Shown here in pieces: positions 52,689 through 60,692 of a stretch of 64,000 nt of DNA. Every line of letters starts with the position of its first letter. The stretch's first letter is position 1. The DNA comes from Nocardioides sp. GTDB taxonomy: Bacteria > Actinomycetota > Actinomycetes > Propionibacteriales > Nocardioidaceae. The stretch is from NCBI RefSeq assembly GCF_014360585.1, contig NZ_JACIXG010000010.1, positions 1 through 64,000 of the forward strand, given 5' to 3'. The translations under genes and the position numbers were made by a program. The notes below the pieces were generated by a model. The model was not told the origin of the DNA. It did not search any database and was given only the letters and a program-made list of their open reading frames with translations.

Positions 52689-52763
52689 ACCGAATCAGGC
52701 CGAGTCGGCTCGTCATAACGAGCCGACTCGGCGTGCAATTCGGTCAGAACGCGCCGACTCGGC
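52689..52763. repeat. nested inverted repeat between convergent genes
   Basis: Outer arms are ACCGAAT (52689-52695) and ATTCGGT (52738-52744). Inner arms, GCCGAGTCGGCTCGT (52699-52713) and ACGAGCCGACTCGGC (52718-52732), are a perfect 15-base stem with a CATA loop. A further GCCGACTCGGC is at 52753-52763. It sits between the M16 gene and the convergent methyltransferase, and shares CCGACTCGGCG with the 32.1-kb element. Confidence 0.85.
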
Positions 52764-52773
52764 GTGGTCTGGG

Positions 52774-53289
52774 TCAGCGCTTACCGATGATCCCGACGGC
52801 GGCCGGGACCTTGGAGTCGACGATGGAGACTCGGAAGCCGCCGTCGGCCAGGGCCTTGCTCGCCTTCTCGATGATCTCGGGGACCTGCTCGCGCTGGGTG
52901 GCCTCGTAGAAGAGGTTGACGGTGCCGCCGGGGAGCACGCGCTCGTGGAGCAGCGCGATCTCGGCGGATGCGTCCCGCACCCAGAACAGGTTGACGTTGA
53001 ACGCGAAGACCTTCGTCAGCCGCTTGACCGGGACCCGCAGCGTTGCGAGGTCGATCTGGCGGACCGTGAGGCGTCCTGCCTCCAGATACTTCGCGCAGCG
53101 TCGCTTAGTACGATCGACGCCCGACTCCGAGCGATCGATCGCAAATAGTTTTCCGGTCTCCAGCCGGCTACAGATCAGCTCGGCACCAGCCCCCGGGCCA
53201 CAGCCGATCTCAAGGACATGATCGTTCGGTTGAATGTCCATGAAATCAACGGCCCAACGGATCCGAGCAGGGATCGTCTGCACCACCAT
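52774..53289 (-). CDS. class I SAM-dependent methyltransferase
   Basis: Small methyltransferase of 171 residues. The SAM-binding motif I is NDHVLEIGCGPGAGAELIC near residues 22-40, motif II is KLFAIDRSE, and motif IV/post-I includes FAFNVNLFWVRD. It has only the core Rossmann fold with a short C-terminal cap, like UbiE/menaquinone-type or small-molecule enzymes. The substrate is not evident. ATG 53289 is used. It is divergent from dapB and convergent with the M16 gene. Confidence 0.87.
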   Translation of the reverse strand: MVVQTIPARIRWAVDFMDIQPNDHVLEIGCGPGAGAELICSRLETGKLFAIDRSESGVDRTKRRCAKYLEAGRLTVRQIDLATLRVPVKRLTKVFAFNVNLFWVRDASAEIALLHERVLPGGTVNLFYEATQREQVPEIIEKASKALADGGFRVSIVDSKVPAAVGIIGKR

Positions 53290-53434
53290 GGGGCCAAGAC
53301 TGCCAGATCCACCTACGGTTCCGCTCACAGCCCTCGCCGGACAGTGTTCACCGGATAGTGGTAGATCGTTGCTGGAGCGTGAACTATGCGGTCGGTCGCT
53401 TCGTCCCGGGCCGCTTCGCATAAGGTTGGTCGCC

Positions 53435-54181
53435 ATGATCAAGGTGGCTGTTCTCGGTGCAGGTGGCAAGCTCGGTTCGGCGGTCTGCGAGGCGGTCGAG
53501 TCCGCCGATGACCTGGAGCTGGTGGCGAGGATCGGGCGCGGCGACGAGCTCTCGACGATCACCGACGCCGGAGCCGAGGTGGCTGTCGACGTCACCACTC
53601 TCGAGGCGGTGATGGGCAACGCGGAGTTCTGCCTGTCCCACGGCGTGCACACCGTGATCGGCACCTCGGGCTTCGGTCCCGACCGCGTCGAGCAGCTCGA
53701 GGCCTGGCTGGCCGAGGCTCCGGCGGTCGGCGCGATGGTCGTCCCCAACTTCTCGGTCGGCGCTGTGCTGATGATGCGTTTCGCCGAGCTCGCGGCCGCC
53801 CATTTCCCGTCCGTGGAGATCGTCGAGACCCACCACGAGCGGAAGGCCGACGCTCCTTCGGGTACGGCCCGCAGGACCGCTGAGCTCGTCGCTGCCGCGC
53901 GTCGGGAGGCCGGAGTGGCCCCGGCGCCGGACGCGACCACGTCGGCCCTCCAGGGGGCCCGCGGCGCCGCTGTGGAGGGCATCCCGGTCCATTCGCTGCG
54001 GATGTCCGGCTCGGTAGCCCACCAGGAGGTCGTCCTCGGCGGTGTCGGCGAGCTCCTGACCATCCGCCACGACTCGCTCTCGCACGCCTCCTTCGCTCAC
54101 GGCGTGCTCGCCGCGATCCGCGGCATCGGCTCGCGGCCTGGGCTCACGATCGGCCTGGAGGACGTCCTGGGGATCGGCTGA
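53435..54181 (+). CDS. dapB: 4-hydroxy-tetrahydrodipicolinate reductase
   Basis: Second step specific to lysine/diaminopimelate synthesis, using NAD(P)H; 248 residues. The nucleotide loop IKVAVLGAGGKLGSAV is at the N-terminus. The catalytic signature ETHHERKADAPSGTA covers H133, H134 and K137, with the substrate-binding S142-G143-T144. TIRHDSLSHASFAHGVL is the C-terminal family block. ATG 53435 lies nine bases after a TAAGGT -10-like box (53421-53426), so the transcript may be nearly leaderless. Diaminopimelate serves cell-wall cross-links and lysine. Confidence 0.96.
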   Translation: MIKVAVLGAGGKLGSAVCEAVESADDLELVARIGRGDELSTITDAGAEVAVDVTTLEAVMGNAEFCLSHGVHTVIGTSGFGPDRVEQLEAWLAEAPAVGAMVVPNFSVGAVLMMRFAELAAAHFPSVEIVETHHERKADAPSGTARRTAELVAAARREAGVAPAPDATTSALQGARGAAVEGIPVHSLRMSGSVAHQEVVLGGVGELLTIRHDSLSHASFAHGVLAAIRGIGSRPGLTIGLEDVLGIG

Positions 54182-54237
54182 GGACTCCTCAGAGCCGCTC
54201 AGAGCTACCCATGACCGCCCAGGACCGCTGGGCGAGC

Positions 54238-54888
54238 TCAGCTGGGGCAGAGGTCCCGGCGTCGTAGCCGTTCGTCCTTGGGCGGCTCGGCGGGGTCGGC
54301 CAGCAGGCTGCGGTAGTCGTCGTGGCGCAACGGCCCGTCGGCGAGCTCGCCCGAGGACTTCGGCACCTGCAGCGGCTCGGCGTCGTACTTCATCTTCACC
54401 CGGTCCACGCCGGGGATCGAGGTCAGCGACAGCACCGTCTGGGCGGTGGCGAGCACCACCCGGTTGGTGGCGATCGTGTCGTCGGTGGAGATGCGGAGGT
54501 GGGCGGTGCGGTCGGTGATCTCCACGAGCTCCAGCCATCCCTCCGGGGGCAGGGCGGTGCCGAGGCCTGAAGCCAGGTCGACCTCCGTGGGACCGGCGCC
54601 GAGCTGGTCGAGGATGTTCTTCGCGACCCCGTCGACGGTCTTGGAGCAGAAGCTGGCGGTGGGGCGGCTGACGAGACGGTCCTCGCCGTTGACCCAGTAG
54701 AGCCGCGGCCCGGCGGCGCCCTGCGCTGTGCCCGGTGCGACGGCGGCAGCGTCGTCGAGCAGATGGTAGGGAACCTCGTCGGGATCGACGGTCCGCACCT
54801 CGTCGCTGCTCGGGACTCCGCACGCGGCAGCCCCGGCCAGCAGCAGGCCGGAGAGCACCGCCGCCCATGACGTACGCGCCGTCCTCAT
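54238..54888 (-). CDS. GerMN-domain lipoprotein
   Basis: Probable lipoprotein, 216 residues. The signal is MRTARTSWAAVLSGLLLAGA with lipobox AAAC (Cys at about 23). The mature part is a GerMN/LpqB N-terminal-like domain, with LYWVNGEDRLVSR and VAKNILDQLGAGPTEVDLASGLGTALPPE as the family-like blocks. It is third in an operon after a response regulator and a histidine kinase, overlapping the kinase by four bases. That order matches mtrA-mtrB-lpqB, but the LpqB propeller half is missing and the regulators are not close to MtrA/MtrB. It may modulate the sensor kinase. Confidence 0.85.
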   Translation of the reverse strand: MRTARTSWAAVLSGLLLAGAAACGVPSSDEVRTVDPDEVPYHLLDDAAAVAPGTAQGAAGPRLYWVNGEDRLVSRPTASFCSKTVDGVAKNILDQLGAGPTEVDLASGLGTALPPEGWLELVEITDRTAHLRISTDDTIATNRVVLATAQTVLSLTSIPGVDRVKMKYDAEPLQVPKSSGELADGPLRHDDYRSLLADPAEPPKDERLRRRDLCPS

Positions 54889-56276
54889 GTCACCTCCCGG
54901 CCCGAGACGGTCCGCGCCGTGGGCGCGAGGGGGAGCGAGATCACGAAGTCCGCGCCGGTCGGGTCGGCATCGCGACACCAGACCGAGCCGTCGTGCAGCT
55001 GAGCGGTCCGCTCCACGATGCTCAGGCCCAGCCCGCTCCCGGTCGTCGCGCCCCGCGCCCCCAGCCGGGAGAACCGGTCGAAGATGTGCTCGCGCGACGC
55101 GACGGGTACGCCGGGCCCGGAGTCCGCGACGTGGATCTCGGCCTCGCCGCGGCGCGCGGTGGCACGCACCGAGGTGAGGCCGCCGCCATGGGTCTCGGCG
55201 TTGCGGACCAGGTTGGCGAGGGCTCGGTGCAGCTGGAGCCGATCACCGTAGATCTCCAGCTCGTCGGGGACGTCGATGACGACGTCGTCGCCGATGCCGT
55301 TGTCCGCGAGAGTCGCGGCGACGAGGTCGGTGACTCTCAGCACCTCCCACTCCGACTCCCGCACGCCTGCGTCGAGACGCCCCAGCGCGATGAGGTCCTC
55401 GAGCGCCCCGCGGAACCGTTCCAGCTCGCCGGCCATCAGGTCCACCGCGGTCGCGGAGCTGGGGGAGAGGTGCTTGTCGCCCTGCAGGACGCCGAGGCTG
55501 GTGGTGAGGGTGGCCACCGGCGTACGAAGCTCGTGACTGACGTCGGCGGCGAAGCGGGCGTCGTGGTCGAGGCGCTCGACCACGGTGTCGACCATGGTGT
55601 TGAACGACCCGGTCAGGGTCGACAGGTCGGGGTCGTCGGTTGCCTCTACTCGGGTGTCGAGCTCGCCGGCGGAGATCCGCGCTGCGGCCAGGGCGACCTG
55701 GCGCAGCGGCCGCAGCACCCGCCGGGCGGCGTACCAGCCGAGCACGCCGCCGGCGATGGTGGTGACCGCCGCCGAGATGGCGAGCGCGTAGCCCATCGTG
55801 TCGAGGGTCTCGCTGAGCTCCTTGGCATAGGTGACCTCGTAGTAGTCGGCGTCCACGCCCTCGAGCGGGACCCCGACGACGATGTTGGGCCGGTCGCCGG
55901 TGTCGGTCCAGGTCAGCGCGACGTCTCCGGCCTGGACGCTCGAGGCGACGTCGCTGGTGGCGTCGTGGACCTGGGTGGTGAGGTCGGAGGAGTACCACTG
56001 ACCGTCCTTGTGGACGAACACAGTGGTGCGGCTCGGCTGGGCGATCTCGGCGAGAACCTCGGCGACGTTGACCCCGTTCGTGCGCAGCCGTTCCTTGACG
56101 AGCGCGGCGTCGATGTAGGCCTGCTGCAGCGCGTTCCGCTCACGCTGCGCGATCAGGTAGTGACGGGCCGAGAAGTAGGTGCTGAAGGCGAGGATCAGGC
56201 TGATCAGCAGCGCGCCGGCCGCGAACGCCGCCACGACGTTGGCGCGGAGACCGCGCCGACTCGGTCTCCGGTTCAT
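54885..56276 (-). CDS. HAMP-domain sensor histidine kinase
   Basis: Membrane sensor kinase, 463 residues. TM1 is at about 14-36, an extracytoplasmic domain is at about 37-160, TM2 is at about 162-182 (MGYALAISAAVTTIAGGVLGW) and HAMP is at 184-236. The H-box ARFAADVSHELRTPVATLTT has the phospho-acceptor H248. N (LVRNAETHG), G1 (VADSGPGVP) and G2 (GSGLGLSIVERTA) boxes make the ATPase. ATG 56276 overlaps the response regulator stop by four bases, and its own stop overlaps the lipoprotein start. The input signal is unknown. Confidence 0.94.
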   Translation of the reverse strand: MNRRPSRRGLRANVVAAFAAGALLISLILAFSTYFSARHYLIAQRERNALQQAYIDAALVKERLRTNGVNVAEVLAEIAQPSRTTVFVHKDGQWYSSDLTTQVHDATSDVASSVQAGDVALTWTDTGDRPNIVVGVPLEGVDADYYEVTYAKELSETLDTMGYALAISAAVTTIAGGVLGWYAARRVLRPLRQVALAAARISAGELDTRVEATDDPDLSTLTGSFNTMVDTVVERLDHDARFAADVSHELRTPVATLTTSLGVLQGDKHLSPSSATAVDLMAGELERFRGALEDLIALGRLDAGVRESEWEVLRVTDLVAATLADNGIGDDVVIDVPDELEIYGDRLQLHRALANLVRNAETHGGGLTSVRATARRGEAEIHVADSGPGVPVASREHIFDRFSRLGARGATTGSGLGLSIVERTAQLHDGSVWCRDADPTGADFVISLPLAPTARTVSGREVT

Positions 56277-56998
56277 CGCGGGTCCAGCCGGTAGCCCAGG
56301 CCGCGGACGGTGGAGATGACGCCGCCGGCCTCCGGGTCGGTGTCGACCTTGTTGCGCAGGCGGCTGACGTGCACGTCGACGACCCGGACGTCTCCGTGAT
56401 GGCCCTCGGGCCACATCTGGTTGACCAGGTTCTCGCGGGTCATCACCCTACCGGGGCTGTTCGTCAGCGCGAGCAGGAGCTTGAACTCCGTGCTGGTCAG
56501 GTGGAGGTCCTCGGCGCCCCGGCGGAGGGTCGCGGCCTCCGGGTCGAAGACCAGCGGGCCGTCGGTCGAGTCGAGCACGATGCCGCTGGCAGGGGCGTAG
56601 CCGCCCTGAGCCGGGACAAGGGGAAAGTCGGGGCGCCGCAGCGCGGCGCGGATCCGGGCCCTGACCTCGGCCACGTCGAACGGCTTGCGCACGTAGTCGT
56701 CGGCTCCCGCCTCCAGCGCGGTGACCACGTCCTTGGCACCGTCGCGGGCGCTGATCACGATGATCGGTGCGGTCGTCCGGGGGCGCACGCTCCGGATGAA
56801 GGTGAACCCGTCGATGCCGCCGAGCATCAGGTCGACGAGCATCACGTCGAACGGCTCCTGGGCGTCGAGATCGAGGGCGATCTCGGCGTCGTCGGCTTCG
56901 CCGACCGCGTACCCCTCCTGCTCGAGGAAGAGCCGAAGGGAGGTACGCAGCCCGTAGTCGTCCTCCAGGATGAGCACTCGCTTGGCTGCCTCTTGCAC
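56273..56998 (-). CDS. OmpR-family response regulator
   Basis: DNA-binding response regulator of 241 residues. The receiver domain begins KRVLILEDDYGLRTSLRLFL with the phospho-acceptor D56 in VMLVDLMLGGIDG and the conserved K105 in YVRKPFDV. The OmpR winged helix follows (LHLTSTEFKLLLALTNSPGRVMTRENLVNQMWPE, ending STVRGLGYRLDPR). GTG 56998 gives the usual start; the frame extends upstream without similarity. First gene of the regulator-kinase-lipoprotein operon; divergent from the STAS gene at 57123. Confidence 0.95.
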   Translation of the reverse strand: MQEAAKRVLILEDDYGLRTSLRLFLEQEGYAVGEADDAEIALDLDAQEPFDVMLVDLMLGGIDGFTFIRSVRPRTTAPIIVISARDGAKDVVTALEAGADDYVRKPFDVAEVRARIRAALRRPDFPLVPAQGGYAPASGIVLDSTDGPLVFDPEAATLRRGAEDLHLTSTEFKLLLALTNSPGRVMTRENLVNQMWPEGHHGDVRVVDVHVSRLRNKVDTDPEAGGVISTVRGLGYRLDPR

Positions 56999-57122
56999 GT
57001 CCCGAATCGTCTCACCCGAACGGCCGGGACAAAGAGCCGTCGCGGTCCGCCGGCCGGAAGTGACACGAAACTGACATGAAACTGCGAAAGGACCTCCACA
57101 CACCGTGGGCAGGGTGGACGGC

Positions 57123-57467
57123 ATGAGCGAGGCGGAGTTCTACCCGATGGACGAGACCATCATCGTGCCGTTCTCGGACGCGACCTGCCTGCGAGCGATC
57201 CACAACCTGCGCTGGCGGTTGGCGGAGATGCTCGTGGGCGGTCCCGAGGCGGTCGTGGTCGACCTGACGGGTCTGACCGGGTTCTCCTCGACGACCATCG
57301 CGGCGCTGCTGTGGGCCAAGCGTCGCTGCGGGTCGCGGGGCGTGCCCCTTCGTCTCCGAAACGCCGATCCGGCGCTCGCCGGTCAGCTCCGCCGAGCCGG
57401 TCTCGACACCATCTGGGACATCCAGACGGCTCCGGCCGCATCCACCCCCACCCGAAAGGCCAACTGA
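57123..57467 (+). CDS. STAS-domain protein
   Basis: Anti-sigma-factor-antagonist-like STAS fold, 114 residues. VVVDLTGLTGFSSTTIAALLWAKRRCGSRGVPLRLRNAD is the typical strand-helix with a Ser in the position that is phosphorylated in SpoIIAA-type proteins. The N-terminus has an added DETIIVPFSDATCLRAIHNLRWRLAEMLVGG. ATG 57123 follows AGGGTGG; GTG 57105 is in frame. It overlaps the next gene by one base (TGATG). No anti-sigma factor or sigma gene is in view, so the pair may act in another signalling system. Confidence 0.8.
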   Translation: MSEAEFYPMDETIIVPFSDATCLRAIHNLRWRLAEMLVGGPEAVVVDLTGLTGFSSTTIAALLWAKRRCGSRGVPLRLRNADPALAGQLRRAGLDTIWDIQTAPAASTPTRKAN

Positions 57468-57856
57468 TGAGCAACCACGTCTACGAGACGGAACGCGAGC
57501 AGGCATTCGATCTGCTGACGCCGGACCAGGCGATGAACCAGGTGCGAGCGTGGACCGACTCGCGGGTCGTGGGCGACCGCGCCGCCAACCGGCTCGAGGT
57601 CCTCGCCGCATTCGGCGTCCATGTGGCCATCTCGAACCTCCCCGGCGAGATCTGGGTGAAGATGGCGTGGCGTACGCCGACCCGGGTCGAGCTCTCCACG
57701 ATCTGGACGCTCACCTCGATGCCGGCGTCCGCACCCGAGCCCTACGTCGCCGAGAAGCTCACCGACCTGGCCGGCTCATGGAGCTTCCACGAGCGCGTCG
57801 GCGGGGCCAGTCTCGTCTGCGAGGTCGAGGACGTGCCCCGGCCCGACGACGCCTAG
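57467..57856 (+). CDS. hypothetical partner of the STAS protein
   Basis: Family not recognised. The 129-residue product begins MSNHVYETEREQAFDLLTPD, then helical QAMNQVRAWTDSRVVGDRAANRLEVLAAFG and a mixed half with WVKMAWRTPTRVELSTIWTLTSMP. There are no membrane segments or obvious motifs. Its ATG overlaps the STAS stop by one base, so both are made from one transcript and probably interact. I looked for the N-box of an anti-sigma kinase and do not see it. Confidence 0.75.
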   Translation: MSNHVYETEREQAFDLLTPDQAMNQVRAWTDSRVVGDRAANRLEVLAAFGVHVAISNLPGEIWVKMAWRTPTRVELSTIWTLTSMPASAPEPYVAEKLTDLAGSWSFHERVGGASLVCEVEDVPRPDDA

Positions 57857-57863
57857 TGGTGGC

Positions 57864-58448
57864 TCAGCGGTAGTCGTCGGAGAGCTGCGAGCCGATCTTG
57901 ACCTGCGGCTTGGGCATACGCAGGGGGCGGATCTGGATGGCCCGCATGATCGCGTAGTAGGTGGTGCCCTTGAGGTCGTTGTCGGGGAAGCGGCGCTTGA
58001 GCTCCTTGCGGAGCAGGAAGCGCAGCGTGATCAGGTTGATGATCACGGTGGCCATCACGACGAGCGTGAAGAGCTGGGAGTACATCGCCAGCTCGAGGCT
58101 GATGTAGGGCACCACCAACGCGATGATCAGCACCGGGAGCACGATCTCGGCGAAGGTGAACCGGGCGTCGATCCAGTCACGGATGAAGCGCTTGACCGGG
58201 CCCTTGTCGCGCAGCGGCAGGTAGCGCTCGTCGCCGGTCTTCATCGCCTGGCGCATCTTGTCGCCGTGCTCGGCGCGCTGGGCGCGGTTGGCGGCGTTGA
58301 TCTCCTTGCGGGTACGCGGCTGCTTGAGACGCGCCTTGCGCGCCGCTTCGGCTTCCTTGCGCGATGGGGTCGGGCGACCCTTGCCGGTCTCTTTGACCGG
58401 GGTCTCGGGCTCGACGACCTGCTGGGCGGGGGACTTGCGACCGAACAA
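57864..58448 (-). CDS. DUF3043 membrane protein
   Basis: Actinobacterial DUF3043 protein of 194 residues. A charged N-terminus (GKGRPTPSRKEAEAARKARL) and the TRKEINAANRAQRAEHGDKMRQAM segment precede the conserved DKGPVKRFIRDWIDARF. Two membrane segments, at about 100-119 and 123-143, are followed by a basic loop and the YYAIMRAIQIRPLRMPKPQV end. TTG 58448 is used, with AGAGG eight bases upstream. Function unknown. It is divergent from pspA across a 250-base gap that holds direct repeats. Confidence 0.88.
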   Translation of the reverse strand: MFGRKSPAQQVVEPETPVKETGKGRPTPSRKEAEAARKARLKQPRTRKEINAANRAQRAEHGDKMRQAMKTGDERYLPLRDKGPVKRFIRDWIDARFTFAEIVLPVLIIALVVPYISLELAMYSQLFTLVVMATVIINLITLRFLLRKELKRRFPDNDLKGTTYYAIMRAIQIRPLRMPKPQVKIGSQLSDDYR

Positions 58449-58469
58449 CGAAGGGACCTCTTACGTATC

Positions 58470-58526
58470 TGCTGAAGCGGGAGCCCGAAGCAAATGAGTC
58501 TTGCTGAAGCGGAGCCCGAGGCAAAA
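58470..58526. repeat. direct repeat in the DUF3043-pspA gap
   Basis: TGCTGAAGCGGGAGCCCGAAG plus CAAA (58470-58494) and TGCTGAAGCGG-AGCCCGAGG plus CAAAA (58502-58526) are two copies 32 bases apart with two small differences. The gap is shared by two divergent genes, so they could be regulator sites. Confidence 0.7.
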
Positions 58527-58698
58527 CAGTGTTGGCTAGGACACGTACAGGATATCCCGAGGGACCCGGACAACGAGTTTTGTGGACCCGGCCTAGGGTG
58601 AGAGGCAACACTTGTCCTAGGACGACGAGAGTCCAGCGGCAAGCGACGACGCGGGGCGGCCGGCGGTCGGCTGCATATGAGAGGCGTAAAGGGAAGCG

Positions 58699-59481
58699 AT
58701 GAGTGTGATGAAGCGGCTGAGCCTGGTCTTCAAGGCGAAGGCAAATAAGGCGCTCGACAAGGCCGAGGACCCACGGGAGGTGCTCGACTACAGCTACCAG
58801 AAGCAGCTTCAGATGCTGCAGCAGGTGCGTCGCGGCGTCGCGGACGTCGCGACCAGCCGCAAGCGCGTCGAGCTGCAGATCAACGGGCTCAAGCAGCAGT
58901 CCGACAAGCTCACCCAGCAGGCCCAGAAGGCCATCGAGATGAACCGTGAGGATCTTGCCCGCGAGGCCCTCACGCGCAAGAGCGGCCTCACCCAGCAGAT
59001 GAACGACCTCAACACCCAGCTGGGGACCCTTCAGGGCGAGGAGGAGAAGCTCACCCTCGCGCAGCAGCGGCTGCAGGCCAAGGTGGAGTCCTTCCGCACC
59101 AAGAAGGAGACCATCAAGGCGACCTACACCGCTGCCGAGGCGCAGACCCGGATCAACGAGGCGATCTCCGGCATCGGCGAGGAGATGGGCGACGTCGGCA
59201 TGGCCATGCAGCGTGCCGAGGACAAGACCCTCGAGATGCAGGCCCGTGCCGGTGCCGTCGACGAGCTGCTCTCCTCGGGCGCCCTCGACGACCTCACCGC
59301 CGGTCCGTCCGACGACATCACCCGTCAGCTCGACGCCCTGAGCTCCACCAACGACGTCGAGGCCGAGCTCGCGGCTCTCAAGGGCCTCGGCTCCTCGCAG
59401 CAGACCCAGGCGCTGCCCGGTGGCGACAACAGCTCGCCGGTCATCGACGTCGACTCGACCGAGAAGAAGGCGGAGCAGTGA
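58699..59481 (+). CDS. pspA: PspA/IM30 family protein
   Basis: Membrane-stress effector of the ESCRT-III-like PspA/Vipp1 superfamily; 260 residues. It starts MSVMKRLSLVFKAKANKALD and EDPREVLDYSYQKQLQMLQQVRRGVADVATSRKR, then long coiled-coil helices up to about residue 190. A low-complexity C-terminus follows (GGDNSSPVIDVDSTEKKAEQ). It probably oligomerises on the inner membrane. It is the first gene of pspA-pspAA-htpX-pspAB. The GTG of the next gene overlaps its stop by four bases. Confidence 0.94.
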   Translation: MSVMKRLSLVFKAKANKALDKAEDPREVLDYSYQKQLQMLQQVRRGVADVATSRKRVELQINGLKQQSDKLTQQAQKAIEMNREDLAREALTRKSGLTQQMNDLNTQLGTLQGEEEKLTLAQQRLQAKVESFRTKKETIKATYTAAEAQTRINEAISGIGEEMGDVGMAMQRAEDKTLEMQARAGAVDELLSSGALDDLTAGPSDDITRQLDALSSTNDVEAELAALKGLGSSQQTQALPGGDNSSPVIDVDSTEKKAEQ

Positions 59482-59756
59482 TCGTTCGCATCCTCGGGGA
59501 GGGGCAGTACGACCTCGACGCCTCCGCGATCGACAAGCTCAACGAGCTCGACGCAGCCGTCGAGGCTGCCTGCCAGGGCACCGACGAGGCCGTCTTCGAC
59601 GCGGCGCTGGTCGCGCTGCTCGAAGGCGTGCGCTCGATGGGCACCGCGCACCCGGTCGACGCGATCGACTCCTCCGACCTGATCCTGCCCGGCCCCGGCT
59701 CCACACTCGCCGAGGTCTCCGAGATGCTCGGCGACGAGGGCCTCATCCCCGGCTGA
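59478..59756 (+). CDS. pspAA: PspA-associated protein PspAA
   Basis: Small soluble protein of 92 residues matching the PspAA family, a PspA partner common in actinobacteria. VRILGEGQYDLDASAIDKLNELDAAVEAAC and PVDAIDSSDLILPGPGSTLAEVSEML are the family blocks. The start GTG 59478 overlaps pspA by four bases, showing coupled translation. Biochemical role unknown, inferred to modulate PspA. Confidence 0.88.
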   Translation: MIVRILGEGQYDLDASAIDKLNELDAAVEAACQGTDEAVFDAALVALLEGVRSMGTAHPVDAIDSSDLILPGPGSTLAEVSEMLGDEGLIPG

Positions 59757-59766
59757 GCATGATCTG

Positions 59767-60675
59767 ATGTCACGCTTCCAGGGGGATGCCGGGCTGACCG
59801 TCCGGATGACCACGGTGATGTTCCTGCTCGGCGCGCTCTTCGTCGGGCTCGTCGTGGCGCTGATGTTCGTGATGCCGGCACAGTGGGCGCCGATCATCGG
59901 CATCGTCGGTCTCGGCATCGCCTGGTGGCAGTGGTACTCCTCCGACACCCTCGCGATGCGCGCCATGGGCGCGCGCGAGGTGTCGGTCCAGGAGGCGCCC
60001 GAGCTGCACGCGATGATCGACCGGCTGTGCACCCTGGCCGACATGCCGAAGCCGCGGGTCGGGATCGCCCACACCGACATGCCCAACGCCTTCGCCACCG
60101 GCCGCTCGCCCAAGCGGTCCGCCGTCGTGGTGACCACCGGCATCATGCAGCGGCTGAGCGCCGAGGAGCTGGAGGGCGTGCTCGCCCATGAGCTCTCTCA
60201 TGTCGCCCACCGCGACGTGCTCGTGATGACGGTCGCCTCCTCGGCCGGCATCGTGGCCGGGATGCTGAGCCGGGGCTCCCAGTACGGCGCGTACGCAGGC
60301 GGCGGCCGCCGCGACGGCAACAACGGTCTCCCGGTGTGGCTGGTGGTGCTGCTGGTCTCCCTGGCGGTCTACGCCGTGTCCTGGGTGCTGCTGCGGATGC
60401 TGTCGCGCTACCGCGAGCTGGCCGCCGACCGTGCCGGCGCGCACCTGACCATGAAGCCGGGCGCGCTGGCCAGCGCGCTGCAGAAGATCACCGGCGAGAT
60501 CTCCGCGATCCCGAGCCGGGACCTCCGGTCCTCGCAGGCGATGAACGCGTTCTTCATCGCGCCGGCGATCAGCGGTCAGTCGCTGCGTACGCTGACCTCG
60601 ACGCACCCCTCGCTGGAGCAGCGCCTCGAGCAGCTCGCCCAGATCGAGGCCGAGCTCGGCCGTCCGACGCAGTGA
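59767..60675 (+). CDS. htpX: HtpX-like M48 membrane metalloprotease
   Basis: Membrane zinc endopeptidase of 302 residues, the membrane quality-control protease found in PspA operons. Two N-terminal membrane segments (about 15-36 and 41-55) precede the zinc motif HELSH (141-145). Two more segments follow at about 155-170 and 190-207. The third ligand Glu is in YRELAADRAGAH. It starts 10 bases after pspAA. It probably degrades damaged membrane proteins. Confidence 0.93.
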   Translation: MSRFQGDAGLTVRMTTVMFLLGALFVGLVVALMFVMPAQWAPIIGIVGLGIAWWQWYSSDTLAMRAMGAREVSVQEAPELHAMIDRLCTLADMPKPRVGIAHTDMPNAFATGRSPKRSAVVVTTGIMQRLSAEELEGVLAHELSHVAHRDVLVMTVASSAGIVAGMLSRGSQYGAYAGGGRRDGNNGLPVWLVVLLVSLAVYAVSWVLLRMLSRYRELAADRAGAHLTMKPGALASALQKITGEISAIPSRDLRSSQAMNAFFIAPAISGQSLRTLTSTHPSLEQRLEQLAQIEAELGRPTQ

Positions 60676-60692
60676 CGACGTAAGGTCGCCCT

